Part shown: positions 36,639 through 45,445 of the stretch, piece by piece
Layout: each line of letters begins with the position of its first letter
How positions within the stretch are numbered: the first letter of the stretch is position 1
Assembly: GCF_004341105.1 (NCBI RefSeq)
Contig: NZ_SLZK01000003.1
Span: 1-64,000, forward strand
Reading direction: 5' to 3'
DNA length: 64,000 nt
From: Rhizobium sp. BK418
GTDB lineage: Bacteria > Pseudomonadota > Alphaproteobacteria > Rhizobiales > Rhizobiaceae
The notes under the pieces: model-generated
What the model saw: the letters and a program-made list of their open reading frames with translations, nothing else
What the model was told of the DNA's origin: nothing
Database searches by the model: none
Position numbers and translations under genes: made by a program

Positions 36639-36659
36639 TTAGCAAATTCTTTATGCTAA
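36639..36659. promoter_or_regulatory. Inverted repeat ahead of the ExoY-like gene
   Basis: TTAGCA (36639-36644) and TGCTAA (36654-36659) are perfect inverted hexamers with a 9-bp A+T-rich spacer, 85 bp ahead of the ExoY-like start. Between 36555 and 37019 the DNA is clearly richer in A+T than the genes on either side and contains no convincing coding region. It is the divergent promoter zone of the two halves of the polysaccharide locus. Confidence 0.35.
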
Positions 36660-36971
36660 TACTCTGATGCTACGGAATTCTCTGCAGATTGGACGAAACA
36701 GCATTTCTAGTTCCTAATTTATTCCAGAGTTTAATCTATATGTCGTCGCGACGCACGGCTTCAGCAGATGAAGTCGGGCGTTGCACTTGTTTTTTTGGAC
36801 AATTTTGATTTCGATCAGCCCAGAAATGGCCAGTTCGTTATAATAGAATTCTCGAATTCGACGGATATTAGAAAAGATATAATTTCTATAACCGCTGGTA
36901 TCGTCACTATTATTTGAGATGCTCTTGTCATCTTCGATTGTTATTTGACTCTCCAGTTGAGACAATATAAA

Positions 36972-36989
36972 TGATGCAGTGCAGCATCA
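36972..36989. promoter_or_regulatory. Crp/Fnr-type dyad ahead of the regulator gene
   Basis: TGATGC-N6-GCATCA is a perfect dyad with the arm length and 6-bp spacer of Crp/Fnr family operators (TGTGA-N6-TCACA, TTGAT-N4-ATCAA). It ends 36 bp ahead of the Crp-family start at 37026. This suggests autoregulation or control of the locus by that protein. Only one copy was seen in this gap. Confidence 0.5.
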
Positions 36990-37025
36990 GCTACGACCAA
37001 TCTGTTTTGTTGGAGAGTTATGCGC

Positions 37026-37763
37026 ATGGACGGAGCTACACAAACTCGAGAATATAGGGTCGCGGTGGGCAAGGCGGCTATTAGCGTTGTTCCGGATACA
37101 TCTTTGAACAATCGCATCTCAAGTGACGACGACTTCCCGTTCTCCCGCGCGACTGCTCGAAACTTCCGTCGCGGCGAACTTATTGCAGGCGCTGGAATCC
37201 TCGTGGACATGTTCGCCCGCGTGCAACGCGGTCTTGTCAGCGCCAGTACGATGTTGCCGGACGGCAGGGAATTCATCGTCGAGATCATTCCGAGGGGAGG
37301 TTTGATCGGTGAACTGGAAGTATTGCGCAGGCAAATGCTGAACCTGGAGTATAGAGCAAGTTCGGATTGCGAGCTATACTTCTTCGAAGGGCGCCTGCTG
37401 CGCGAAAGGTACACGACCGATCCACAGTTCCAGGAGAAGGTCTTTTCGAGAACGCTTGCGCGCGTTTCCGAACTGGAACGACGCATCATTTCGAATGCCG
37501 GATCGAGCCTGCAATCGCGGCTGGCGGCAATGCTTCTGCGGCTATCTACGGTCTACGGAAAGGACACGCCAGCCAACCGGGACGTGCTGGTCATCTCCCA
37601 GAACGATCTGGCGGCGACGCTTCCGGCTTCTCGTGAGAAAGTCAACCAGTGCTTGCGGCGCTTGCGCGAATGCAAGGTGATCGACGGAGGCCAAGGCAGG
37701 ATCCGTATCCTCAACCGCAAGGCGTTGGAAGCCTATGCCGATGGTGCAGTGTCGGCAAAATAA
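37026..37763 (+). CDS. Crp/Fnr family transcriptional regulator
   Basis: A 245-residue regulator. A cyclic-nucleotide-binding-like barrel spans about residues 20-130, with GGLIGELEVL and YRASSDCELYF replacing the phosphate-binding RSA region of Crp. A dimerisation helix and a winged HTH at about 165-225 follow (ISQNDLAATLPASREKVNQC). No N-terminal Cys cluster is present, so it is not an Fnr oxygen sensor. GGAGAG is 8 bp before the ATG at 37026; an ATG at 37020 is too close to it. It sits between the two halves of the exopolysaccharide locus and likely regulates them. Confidence 0.88.
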   Translation: MDGATQTREYRVAVGKAAISVVPDTSLNNRISSDDDFPFSRATARNFRRGELIAGAGILVDMFARVQRGLVSASTMLPDGREFIVEIIPRGGLIGELEVLRRQMLNLEYRASSDCELYFFEGRLLRERYTTDPQFQEKVFSRTLARVSELERRIISNAGSSLQSRLAAMLLRLSTVYGKDTPANRDVLVISQNDLAATLPASREKVNQCLRRLRECKVIDGGQGRIRILNRKALEAYADGAVSAK

Positions 37764-37882
37764 TAGACTTCGTCAGTATTCGGCTGCCGTCTGCAGCCGG
37801 TCGATCACCATTCCACCTCTCATGGACGGCATAGGGGCCCAGCCGTCAAAGCATCCATCGTGTCTGTCGTCGGAGAGCTTCT

Positions 37883-39274
37883 ATGAACGACATCGGCCAA
37901 CTGCGTCCTGATGAGACTGGATCTGCCGCTTCGACCTTACGGTGGCCGGCGTCCGGACGCTATGCAAAATTATGGAGGGACGGCGTCGCCGCGCGACCGG
38001 TGCTCGACCGCGTGGTCGTCATTGATGATTATTCCACGGCGAGGGGCGGGGCGACCGCGCTTGCGGTCCTATCGGCGAAGCTCCTTTGCGGGCTCGGCAT
38101 TGCCGTGACTTATATCTGCGGCGACGATGGAGCGAACGAGGAACTTACGTCTCTCGGCGTTTCAATCGTCAAGCTGAACAGTCGTGATCTTTTGAGTTCC
38201 AGCCGCGCCAGGGCCTTTCTAACCGGTATTCACAACCCTGCAGCAGGCAACATGATTTCATCCTGGGTGCGTGCCAACGATACGCCCCAGACGATCTATC
38301 ATGTCCATGGCTGGCATCAGATTCTGTCACCGGCCATCTTCGACGCGCTTACACCTGTTGCAGAGCGGTGCGTCGTTCACGCACATGATTTCTTCACTGG
38401 TTGCCCCAATGGGGCTTTTTTCGATTATCAGGCGCAGCAGATCTGCAAGCGGCGCCCGCTCGGAACAGGCTGCATTGCGACTTCCTGCGACAAGCGCAGC
38501 TATGCGCAAAAGCTCTGGCGGACGGCCCGCGGCGCCAATCTCTTCCGTGCGCTCAGAAGCCGCCCTGCCTTCGGCAAGATTATTCTGCTTCATGAAAAAA
38601 TGGCCGAGTTCCTCGTGAGATCCGGCTACCAGCCGGAACGGCTCGTCACCATCCGCAATCCGATCGCGGCGCTGACGGCCGAGCGGGTCACGGCCGAGGA
38701 TAACGACGAGTTCGTCTTCATTGGACGGTTGGACGAGGAAAAGGGAATCGAAGACGCGCTTGCCGCGGTGCACAGGGCTCGAGCAAGGCTGTGCGTGATC
38801 GGCGACGGACCGCTGATGCCGAAGGTCGTGGCGGCCGGCGCTCATGTCCGGGCCATGGGCTGGCAGTCGCATCCCGAGATCGGCCGGATTATCCGCAGTG
38901 CAAGCGCGCTCGTCATGCCGTCGCGCTATCCGGAGCCGTTCGGCCTTGTAGCGATCGAGGCGGCGCGCAGCGGACTTCCTGTCATCATGACCAAGGGCGC
39001 CTTCCTGGCCGAAGAAATGGAAAGTGCCGGCATGGCGATTTCCTGCAACACAATGGACGAAGAAGCTTTCGCTGCAACGCTGACGGTCTTCCGCAACATG
39101 CCGAAAGAGGATGTCCGCCTCATGAGCGAACGTGCCTTCCGGCTGTCGCCCCATCTGGCAACGACGCATGAAGAATGGCGCGATGCCCTTCTCGCGCAAT
39201 ACCGCAATCTGATTTCCACACATGTGGTGCCCGAGCCGAGGGGCGGGGCGATCGTACAAGGAGCGTTCAGGTGA
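37883..39274 (+). CDS. Glycosyltransferase family 4 protein
   Basis: A 463-residue retaining GT-B transferase. The N-terminal domain has DDYSTARGGATALA, and HVHGWHQIL is near residue 140. The C-terminal nucleotide-sugar domain has FIGRLDEEKGIEDAL, GDGPLMPKV and PSRYPEPFGLVAIEA (EX7E motif). Six or more Cys occur in the central part (CVVHAHDFFTGC, CKRRPLGTGCIATSC), a cluster that also occurs in some related transferases. GGAGAG precedes the ATG. It starts a rightward operon of the polysaccharide locus and its stop overlaps the next start. Confidence 0.87.
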   Translation: MNDIGQLRPDETGSAASTLRWPASGRYAKLWRDGVAARPVLDRVVVIDDYSTARGGATALAVLSAKLLCGLGIAVTYICGDDGANEELTSLGVSIVKLNSRDLLSSSRARAFLTGIHNPAAGNMISSWVRANDTPQTIYHVHGWHQILSPAIFDALTPVAERCVVHAHDFFTGCPNGAFFDYQAQQICKRRPLGTGCIATSCDKRSYAQKLWRTARGANLFRALRSRPAFGKIILLHEKMAEFLVRSGYQPERLVTIRNPIAALTAERVTAEDNDEFVFIGRLDEEKGIEDALAAVHRARARLCVIGDGPLMPKVVAAGAHVRAMGWQSHPEIGRIIRSASALVMPSRYPEPFGLVAIEAARSGLPVIMTKGAFLAEEMESAGMAISCNTMDEEAFAATLTVFRNMPKEDVRLMSERAFRLSPHLATTHEEWRDALLAQYRNLISTHVVPEPRGGAIVQGAFR

Positions 39275-40515
39275 CTGTCAAAGCAGCAAGCTCTCTCTCC
39301 GAAGCAATGGCCTTCCGAGGCGATGCACCTGTCCTGGCAAAAAGCAGGACGGTCGATGCTGGCGGCAGAGCGGACATAAAACAGCCTCGCGTCGCTATCG
39401 TCCACTATTGGCTGGTGTCGATGCGAGGTGGCGAAAAGGTGGTGGAAGAACTCTGCCGCATGTTCCCGCAGGCAGATATATTCACGCTAGTCTACGATCC
39501 CGATCGTATCAGCGATTTTCTGAATAGCCGCAATATCCATACATCCTTCCTGCAGAAGATCCCGCGTTCGAAGCGCTACTACACGAAGATGCTGCCGCTG
39601 ATGCCCTTTGCGCTCGAGCACTTCGACCTGCAGGATTATGATCTTGTCATTTCAAGCGAATCCGGTCCCGCAAAGGGTATCATTACGCGGGCGGATGCGC
39701 TTCATATCTGCTACTGCCATTCGCCCATGCGTTACATCTGGGACCAGTTCCATGTGTACCGGCGCGGCGTTTCGCGAATCGGCAAGGCAATGATGTCGCT
39801 TACTGCGCCGATGCTGCGCGCCTGGGATGTCACGACCGCCTCGCGCGTCGATACTTTCGTAGCGAATTCCAGCTATGTCGCTGGTCGTATCCGTCGGTTC
39901 TATGACCGCGATGCCGTGGTCATCTATCCGCCGGTCGCGACCGATGATTTCGCCATCGGGCAGGGCAAGGGCGAGTTCTATCTCTGTGCAGGCCAGCTCA
40001 CCGCCTACAAGCGGCCGGACATTGCCGTGAAGGCTTGCACCGAAATGGGCCGCAACCTGGTCGTGATCGGTGAGGGGGAGCAGGAAGCCTATCTGAAGTC
40101 GATCGCCGGACCGACGGTGCAGTTTCTCGGTCATCAGCCGTTCGCGACACTTCGAGATCATCTGTCGCGCTGCCGCGCACTGCTGTTTCCGGGCATCGAG
40201 GATTTCGGCATACTGCCAGTAGAGGCGATGGCGTCCGGCCGGCCGGTTTTGGCCTTCGATGCGGGTGGCGCACGCGAAACCGTCTGCGCGCCGCATGTCG
40301 GCTTCCGCTTTGCGGAGCAGACTGCGGAAGCATTGATGGAAACGATGGCGGCCTTCGAAGCGGTCGAGGACACGCTCGATCCGACGGCGATCCGTAACCA
40401 TGCCCTGAGATTCTCCGCTGCGGTTTTTCGCGACCGCCTTGGCGCCCTCATCGATGAACAGCTCGCCAAGCATGGATATCAGGCCGCAAGTGCTGTCCGG
40501 AAGAAAGTGAGCTGA
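39271..40515 (+). CDS. Glycosyltransferase family 4 protein
   Basis: A 414-residue GT-B transferase. The acceptor-side region has HYWLVSMRGGEKVVEELCR and CYCHSPMRYIWDQFHVY. The donor domain has LCAGQLTAYKRPDIAVKA and PGIEDFGILPVEAMASGRPV, with the EX7E motif in FGILPVEA. The GTG at 39271 overlaps the previous stop (GTGA) and has AAGGAGCG upstream. This transferase type (mannosyl- or rhamnosyl-like) commonly follows the preceding GT4 in such loci. The sugar is not determinable. Confidence 0.87.
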   Translation: MTVKAASSLSEAMAFRGDAPVLAKSRTVDAGGRADIKQPRVAIVHYWLVSMRGGEKVVEELCRMFPQADIFTLVYDPDRISDFLNSRNIHTSFLQKIPRSKRYYTKMLPLMPFALEHFDLQDYDLVISSESGPAKGIITRADALHICYCHSPMRYIWDQFHVYRRGVSRIGKAMMSLTAPMLRAWDVTTASRVDTFVANSSYVAGRIRRFYDRDAVVIYPPVATDDFAIGQGKGEFYLCAGQLTAYKRPDIAVKACTEMGRNLVVIGEGEQEAYLKSIAGPTVQFLGHQPFATLRDHLSRCRALLFPGIEDFGILPVEAMASGRPVLAFDAGGARETVCAPHVGFRFAEQTAEALMETMAAFEAVEDTLDPTAIRNHALRFSAAVFRDRLGALIDEQLAKHGYQAASAVRKKVS

Positions 40516-40547
40516 CCTCCGGCCCAGAGGCCGGCCGGCAAAATCCA

Positions 40548-40570
40548 GAGCGCCGGGTACTCCGGCGCTC
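40548..40570 (+). other. Intercistronic hairpin
   Basis: GAGCGCCGG and CCGGCGCTC form a perfect 9-bp stem around GTACT in the 94-bp gap between the GT4 and flippase genes. No T-run follows. It may slow or partly end transcription and tune flippase expression. Confidence 0.5.
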
Positions 40571-40609
40571 CTCATAAGAGGTTCGTTGCACATGGCCAAG
40601 GAATAGATC

Positions 40610-42091
40610 GTGTCGAGCATATCGCATAGGACCGCGACAGCAAGCATCTGGACAATCAGCGGAAAATTCCTGGCACGACTGCTCGATTTCGTGAGCCTGC
40701 TCATTCTCGCGAGGCTCCTGAGTCCGGCCGATTTTGGGATCGTCGCTATTGCCACGTCGGTTCTTGTCATCGTCGAGGCGGTCCTCGACCTGCCGCTCAC
40801 CCAGGCGCTCGTGCGCGTTGCGGCGCCGTCCGAGCGGATGTTTGCCACTGCCTTCACATTAAGCCTCATCAGAGGCACGGCGATCAGCCTGCTGCTGATC
40901 ATCATCGCCTGGCCGATGGCTCTCATCTACAACGATCCGCGACTTTTTTCTCTGGTTGCCGTGATCTCGATCGCACCTGCGATGCGGAGCGTGATCAGCC
41001 CACGCATGGTGCTCTTCATGCAGCGGTTCGATTTCCGGCGCGAATTCGCCCTCGATCTTATTACCAAGGGATCGACGTTGATCTTCGGCGTTGGCGTTGC
41101 GCTTGCGACCGACAGCTACTGGGGACTGGCGATCGGGGCCGTCGCCGGACCGACGGCGGCGACCATCGTTTCCTATATCTTCGCGCCCATGCGGCCGAGG
41201 CTCAGCCTCTCGGAATGGAAGCACTTCCAGGACATGATTGGCTGGAACACAGTTTCGCAGGTTCTGAACTCGCTCAACTGGCAGATGGACCGGCTGCTGC
41301 TGCCGCGCTTTACAAGCCTTTCCACCTATGGCGCATTCAGCGTCGCGGACAATCTCGCAGGCATTCCCTATCAAACATTCGTCGGTCCGCTGATGCGTCC
41401 GTTGATGGCTGCATTTTCCAATGTCAGCGACCGGAGCAAACAGATTACCGCCTATCTGAAGGCGACCAATGCGATCATGGTCGTGGCGTCGCCCATTCTG
41501 CTGGTCATCATTTTCCTGGCAGAACCGATCCTGCGCATTGTGGTCGGCGAAAAATGGGCTTCTGCGGCACCAATCCTGCAATGGTTCTGCATCGTCAGCC
41601 TGATCGGCCTGCCGACGACCATCATGCCGCCGCTCGTGATGGTTCTCGACAAGACCCGCTATGTGGCTCTGCGGATGTTCGCGGAATTTGCAGTTAGGGC
41701 GCCGGTTACTGTGCTCGGCGTGGTGATGTTCGGGCTTGACGGGGCCTTGGTGGCGCGCGTCATCGCCGCCGTCGTTGCCTATGTCGTCTGCCTTCTCATC
41801 ACACAGCGGCTGATCGGCGCTTCGATCGGCGCACAGCTTTACGCATTCGTTCGGCCGCTTGCAGCCAGCTTGCCGATGATCGGTTTCCTGCTCTGGGTTC
41901 AGCCTGTCCTGACTGCGATGCCTCTCGGTATTGAGCTTATCGCCGGCGTCGGCCTTTGCACCGGCGCTGCGCTTGCGATCTTCTGGATCTGTTCGCTCTT
42001 GCTGTGGCAGACCGTCGGGCAACCCGACGGGCTGGAAGCCATCGTCATCAGGAAGTTCACGCCCTGGCGAAACGGGGTTGTCGTTTCATGA
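40610..42091 (+). CDS. Polysaccharide flippase (Wzx/ExoT-like)
   Basis: A 493-residue inner-membrane protein of the polysaccharide-synthesis/MOP superfamily with about 12 membrane helices. It has SGKFLARLLDFVSLLILARLL at the N-terminus, and GWNTVSQVLNSLNWQMDRLLLPRF lies near residue 205. It would move lipid-linked repeat units across the membrane. The GTG at 40610 follows AAGGAA. Its stop overlaps an upstream ATG (TCATGA) of the GH16 frame, so both are in one operon. Confidence 0.88.
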   Translation: MSSISHRTATASIWTISGKFLARLLDFVSLLILARLLSPADFGIVAIATSVLVIVEAVLDLPLTQALVRVAAPSERMFATAFTLSLIRGTAISLLLIIIAWPMALIYNDPRLFSLVAVISIAPAMRSVISPRMVLFMQRFDFRREFALDLITKGSTLIFGVGVALATDSYWGLAIGAVAGPTAATIVSYIFAPMRPRLSLSEWKHFQDMIGWNTVSQVLNSLNWQMDRLLLPRFTSLSTYGAFSVADNLAGIPYQTFVGPLMRPLMAAFSNVSDRSKQITAYLKATNAIMVVASPILLVIIFLAEPILRIVVGEKWASAAPILQWFCIVSLIGLPTTIMPPLVMVLDKTRYVALRMFAEFAVRAPVTVLGVVMFGLDGALVARVIAAVVAYVVCLLITQRLIGASIGAQLYAFVRPLAASLPMIGFLLWVQPVLTAMPLGIELIAGVGLCTGAALAIFWICSLLLWQTVGQPDGLEAIVIRKFTPWRNGVVVS

Positions 42092-42141
42092 CCGGATCGC
42101 AAAACCCTGCGACGGAGTCGAGTTCTCCGGGAGAGAGAAAA

Positions 42142-42966
42142 ATGCATCACGCGAAATTTGCCGGACGATTTGCGCTTCTGATCGTTATCGGCCTTTTCGG
42201 CCCACCAGGCCCGCGGCCCAGCGAGGCAGAAGAGCCGCTCAACCTTGACAATTTCCAGATGACCTTTGCCGAAGACTTCAACACGCTCGACGTTTCGGCG
42301 TGGGGCGAGAATGGATCACGCTGGATTGCTCATACACCGTGGAACGGTGATTTTGGGGATGCGCGTTTTACCGATCCGATGGATGGTTTCCCCTTCACGG
42401 TCAATGATGGCATCTTGCGGATCGAGGCGCGGAAAGAGGCGGATGGTAAATGGCGTTCCGGTCTGCTCGCCTCGACCAATCCGAAGGGCGAGGGCTTCTC
42501 GCAGAAGTTCGGCTATTTCGAAGCGCGCATGAAGCTGCCGCCTGGCAAGGGTGTCTGGCCGGCTTTCTGGCTGATTGGGCTCGATCGCTCCAAGTTCACC
42601 TCGGAGATCGACGTGATCGAATATTACGGGCGTGCGCCCGGCGAGTTCAGCATGGGCTATCACGTCTGGCGCCCAAGCAACCAGCACACGACGGACGGCC
42701 ATTTGACGAATGTGCCCGAAGGTTCGCTCAGCAACGACTACCATACGTTCGGTGTCGATATCGGCCTGCAGAGATCAACCTTCTATCTGGACCGCAAGCC
42801 GCTCTGGAGTTTCGATACGCCGCCAGAATTCCAGATGCCCTTCTATCCGCTGGTCAATTTGGCTCTCGGATCGGGCTGGCCGATCGATGAAACGCCGAAT
42901 CCGTCCTATCTGCTGGTCGACTACATTCATGTCTATCAGCGGAAGAGCCTGGTTTCCGGCGGATAA
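42142..42966 (+). CDS. Secreted GH16 endo-beta-glycanase (ExoK-like)
   Basis: A 274-residue exported hydrolase. The signal peptide spans about residues 1-29 and GH16 covers the rest. The catalytic signature SEIDVIEYYG has Glu155 (nucleophile), Asp157 and Glu160 (acid/base). PGKGVWPAFWLIG precedes it and YHTFGVDIG follows. It belongs to the ExoK-type enzymes that trim nascent exopolysaccharide. GGGAGAG supports the ATG at 42142; an upstream in-frame ATG at 42088 would overlap the flippase stop but give no better signal peptide. It ends 3 bp from the convergent LysR stop. Confidence 0.9.
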   Translation: MHHAKFAGRFALLIVIGLFGPPGPRPSEAEEPLNLDNFQMTFAEDFNTLDVSAWGENGSRWIAHTPWNGDFGDARFTDPMDGFPFTVNDGILRIEARKEADGKWRSGLLASTNPKGEGFSQKFGYFEARMKLPPGKGVWPAFWLIGLDRSKFTSEIDVIEYYGRAPGEFSMGYHVWRPSNQHTTDGHLTNVPEGSLSNDYHTFGVDIGLQRSTFYLDRKPLWSFDTPPEFQMPFYPLVNLALGSGWPIDETPNPSYLLVDYIHVYQRKSLVSGG

Positions 42967-42969
42967 CGG

Positions 42970-43851
42970 CTAGAGCCGGATACCAGTCTGCGAGCGTTTC
43001 AGCGCATCGAGCACGATGCCGGTCAGCCGGCGGGATGGCGAACTGCGCGGCCACAGCAAACCGACCTCGCGTGGTGGGAACGGCACGGGCAGTTCGAGGA
43101 TGGCGATGTTGAGGCCTTCCGGCCAGGGCCTCGCCCAATCCGGCACCAGCGAAATACCGAGCCCATTGGCAACCATGACCGAGATCGCTTCCAGCGAGTC
43201 GAGTTCCAGACGTTCGGCCGGCTTCAGGCCCTGTTTCTGCAAATATTCATCGGCGAGGCGTCCGCCCCAATTATTGCGATCGTAGCGGATGAAGGGGCGG
43301 GTTTTCAGAAGATCGTGCGGGTTCTCGCCCTGACAACCGGCGGGGGCGAGCAGAACCAAGCGTTCGGCCCGCAAGAGCTCCCACTCCAATGTCTTCGGTA
43401 TCAGGAAGGGCGGCTTCACGAGGATCGCCGCGTCGATATCCCTGTCAATCAGCCTCTGATAGAGATCGGTGGAGGGGCCGGGCAGCAAGAAGACCTCGAC
43501 AAGCGGCATGCTGGCGAAGACCTCATGCAAGGCGGACGGCAGCAAGCCTGTCAGCGCGGTGGTGATGGCGCCGAGGCGAAGTTCGCCTGATGGCAGATCG
43601 GCATTGGCGAGGCTGCGCAGATCGCGGACTTCAGCGAGAATCCTGCGGCTTTTTTCGATGATGGCGTGACCTGTATCGGTGGGCCGGACGCGGCGGCCGA
43701 CGCGGGTCAACAGTGGCACGCCGACATCGTCTTCCAATGCCTGCATGCGCTGGGCAACGGCGGCAGGTGTTATGCCAAGGCGGCGGGAGGCCTCCGCCAG
43801 TGATCCAAGTTCGGCAACCAGAAGAAAAGTATCGAGAAAGCGGGTCTCCAT
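42970..43851 (-). CDS. LysR family regulator
   Basis: A 293-residue LysR regulator. The HTH is at residues 1-60 (METRFLDTFLLVAELGSLAE, ASRRLGITPAAVAQRMQALE), with a substrate-binding domain after residue 90. The ATG at 43851 is the natural start. The same frame stays open far upstream on this strand, but that region is antisense to the SDR and RraA genes. It is divergent from the SDR at 43945 (93 bp apart) and should control the SDR-RraA-DapA operon. Confidence 0.9.
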   Translation of the reverse strand: METRFLDTFLLVAELGSLAEASRRLGITPAAVAQRMQALEDDVGVPLLTRVGRRVRPTDTGHAIIEKSRRILAEVRDLRSLANADLPSGELRLGAITTALTGLLPSALHEVFASMPLVEVFLLPGPSTDLYQRLIDRDIDAAILVKPPFLIPKTLEWELLRAERLVLLAPAGCQGENPHDLLKTRPFIRYDRNNWGGRLADEYLQKQGLKPAERLELDSLEAISVMVANGLGISLVPDWARPWPEGLNIAILELPVPFPPREVGLLWPRSSPSRRLTGIVLDALKRSQTGIRL

Positions 43852-43944
43852 AAGAATAGATTTTCTATCTTCTGAAATCAGAAAAGGCGAGATTTTTCTT
43901 CTTCTTGCGATCGCCATAATGCGAGCGGAACAGGAGTATCTGCC

Positions 43945-44730
43945 TTGGATATGCAAATGAATGGAAAGACCGCGCTGGTCTTTGGCGCAGGCGGTGGATT
44001 GGGTGGCGCGATCGCTCGCTCGCTGGCTGCCGAAGGCGTTCGGGTTGCCGTTGCCGATATCGATGAGGCCGCTGCCGCAAAGACGGCGGAAGGCATTGTT
44101 GCCGCAGGGGGAAAGGCACTGGCCATCGGCTGGGATATCGCCGATCTCTCCGTGATCGAGGCAAGGTTGGCTTCGGTCTCCGAGGCTTTCGGACCCGTCG
44201 ATATCCTCGTCAACAATACGGGTGGACCGCCCCCGACGCCGGCTGCCGGCCAGGCGGCCGAAACCTGGTCGAAATATTTCGACATGATGGTGCGCTCGGT
44301 GATTGCCGTGACGGATGCGGTGCTGCCCGGCATGAAGGCACGCGGCTGGGGTCGTATCATCACGTCCACCTCCTCGGGCGTCGTGGCGCCCATCGCCAAT
44401 CTCGGGATCTCCAACAGCCTGCGCCTGGCACTGGTCGGCTGGTCGAAAACGCTTGCCCGAGAGATCGGCCGCGACGGGATCACCGCCAATATTGTGTTGC
44501 CGGGGCGTATCGCGACCGGCCGCATTACCTTTCTCGATGAACAGAAGGCCAAGCGCGAGAACCGGCCCGTGGAAGAGGTCACCGCGGAAAGCACCGCCTC
44601 CATCCCGGTTGGGCGTTACGGGCGGCCGGAGGAATATGGGGACACGGTTGCTTTTCTGGCGAGCCCGCGTGCATCGTATATTACCGGCTCCGTCATCCGC
44701 ATCGATGGCGGGCTCATCCAGAGCATATGA
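43945..44730 (+). CDS. SDR family protein with non-canonical active site
   Basis: A 261-residue SDR. The cofactor site is GAGGGLG near residue 14, the NNTG motif sits near residue 90, and the C-terminal Ile-Thr-Gly segment is normal. In the active-site helix, SNSLRLALVGWSKTLA replaces the usual YSASKAALLGLTRALA, so Tyr and Lys of the YxxxK pair are Ser and Arg. This fits the BKR-like SDR group lacking the standard tetrad. The TTG at 43945 has AGGAG 8 bp upstream; ATG at 43951 is the alternative. It is the first gene of an operon with RraA and DapA family genes. Confidence 0.83.
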   Translation: MDMQMNGKTALVFGAGGGLGGAIARSLAAEGVRVAVADIDEAAAAKTAEGIVAAGGKALAIGWDIADLSVIEARLASVSEAFGPVDILVNNTGGPPPTPAAGQAAETWSKYFDMMVRSVIAVTDAVLPGMKARGWGRIITSTSSGVVAPIANLGISNSLRLALVGWSKTLAREIGRDGITANIVLPGRIATGRITFLDEQKAKRENRPVEEVTAESTASIPVGRYGRPEEYGDTVAFLASPRASYITGSVIRIDGGLIQSI

Positions 44731-44740
44731 GGTGCGATAA

Positions 44741-45445
44741 ATGTCTCTCGATCCAGCAGCCATCGAGACCCTGAAAGGCGTCTCCACGGCGACGCTGACG
44801 ACCGTGCTCCTGAAAAAGGGGCTGAGGAATGTCTGGATGCGCGGCACCAAGCCGTTGAAGCCTAGCCAGGAACGTGTGGTCGGTCCCGCTTTCACGTTAC
44901 GTTTCGTGCCGGCGCGCGAGGATCTGGCAACGCCCGAAAGCTGGGCCTCGCCAATCTCCACGCGAGCGGCAATCGAGGATATGCCGGAAGGTTGTATCGC
45001 CGTAGTCGATGCGATGGGCGTGCAGGATGCCGGCATCTTCGGCGACATTCTCTGTGCCCGGATGATGAAGCGCAAGGTTGCGGCTCTCGTTACGGATGGC
45101 GTGGTGCGCGATCTGGAAGGCGTGCTCGCCAGCGGATTGCCTGTCTGGTGTGACGGCATGGCGGCGCCGCCTTCCGTTGCCGGATTGACGTTCGTCGGCT
45201 GGCAACAGCCGATCGCCTGTGGTGGTGTTGCAGTCTTTCCTGGCGATGTCGTCGTCGCCGATAAGGACGGGGCAGTGCTGATCCCGGTGGGACTCCTCGA
45301 TGCCGTGCTTGCCGAAGCGCCGGAACAGGAGCGTATGGAAGGCTGGATCATGACCGAAATCGACCGGGGCGTACCGCTTCCCGGTCTCTATCCCATGAAT
45401 GCCGAAACAAAGGCACGCTATCAGGCATGGAAGGACGCACAATGA
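44741..45445 (+). CDS. RraA-family aldolase-like protein
   Basis: A 234-residue member of the RraA/HMG-aldolase family. The catalytic region reads GIFGDILCARMMKRKVAALVTDGVVRDLEG near residues 97-126, with the conserved Asp-Gly and Arg-Asp of metal-dependent 4-hydroxy-2-oxoacid aldolases. It is not a ribonuclease regulator by context. It lies 10 bp after the SDR gene and overlaps the DapA-family gene start by four bases, so it takes part in one catabolic route of unknown substrate. It is distinct from the GalC homologue at 51705. Confidence 0.8.
   Translation: MSLDPAAIETLKGVSTATLTTVLLKKGLRNVWMRGTKPLKPSQERVVGPAFTLRFVPAREDLATPESWASPISTRAAIEDMPEGCIAVVDAMGVQDAGIFGDILCARMMKRKVAALVTDGVVRDLEGVLASGLPVWCDGMAAPPSVAGLTFVGWQQPIACGGVAVFPGDVVVADKDGAVLIPVGLLDAVLAEAPEQERMEGWIMTEIDRGVPLPGLYPMNAETKARYQAWKDAQ

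Noticed and set aside
36714..36965. An 83-codon frame on the minus strand in the A+T-rich gap
   Set aside because: It starts with TTG without a ribosome site, its composition follows the local A+T-richness and no family motif is visible.
43852..45351. Long minus-strand open frame continuing upstream of the LysR gene
   Set aside because: It is exactly antisense to SDR and RraA genes with clear motifs; high G+C leaves the opposite frame open.
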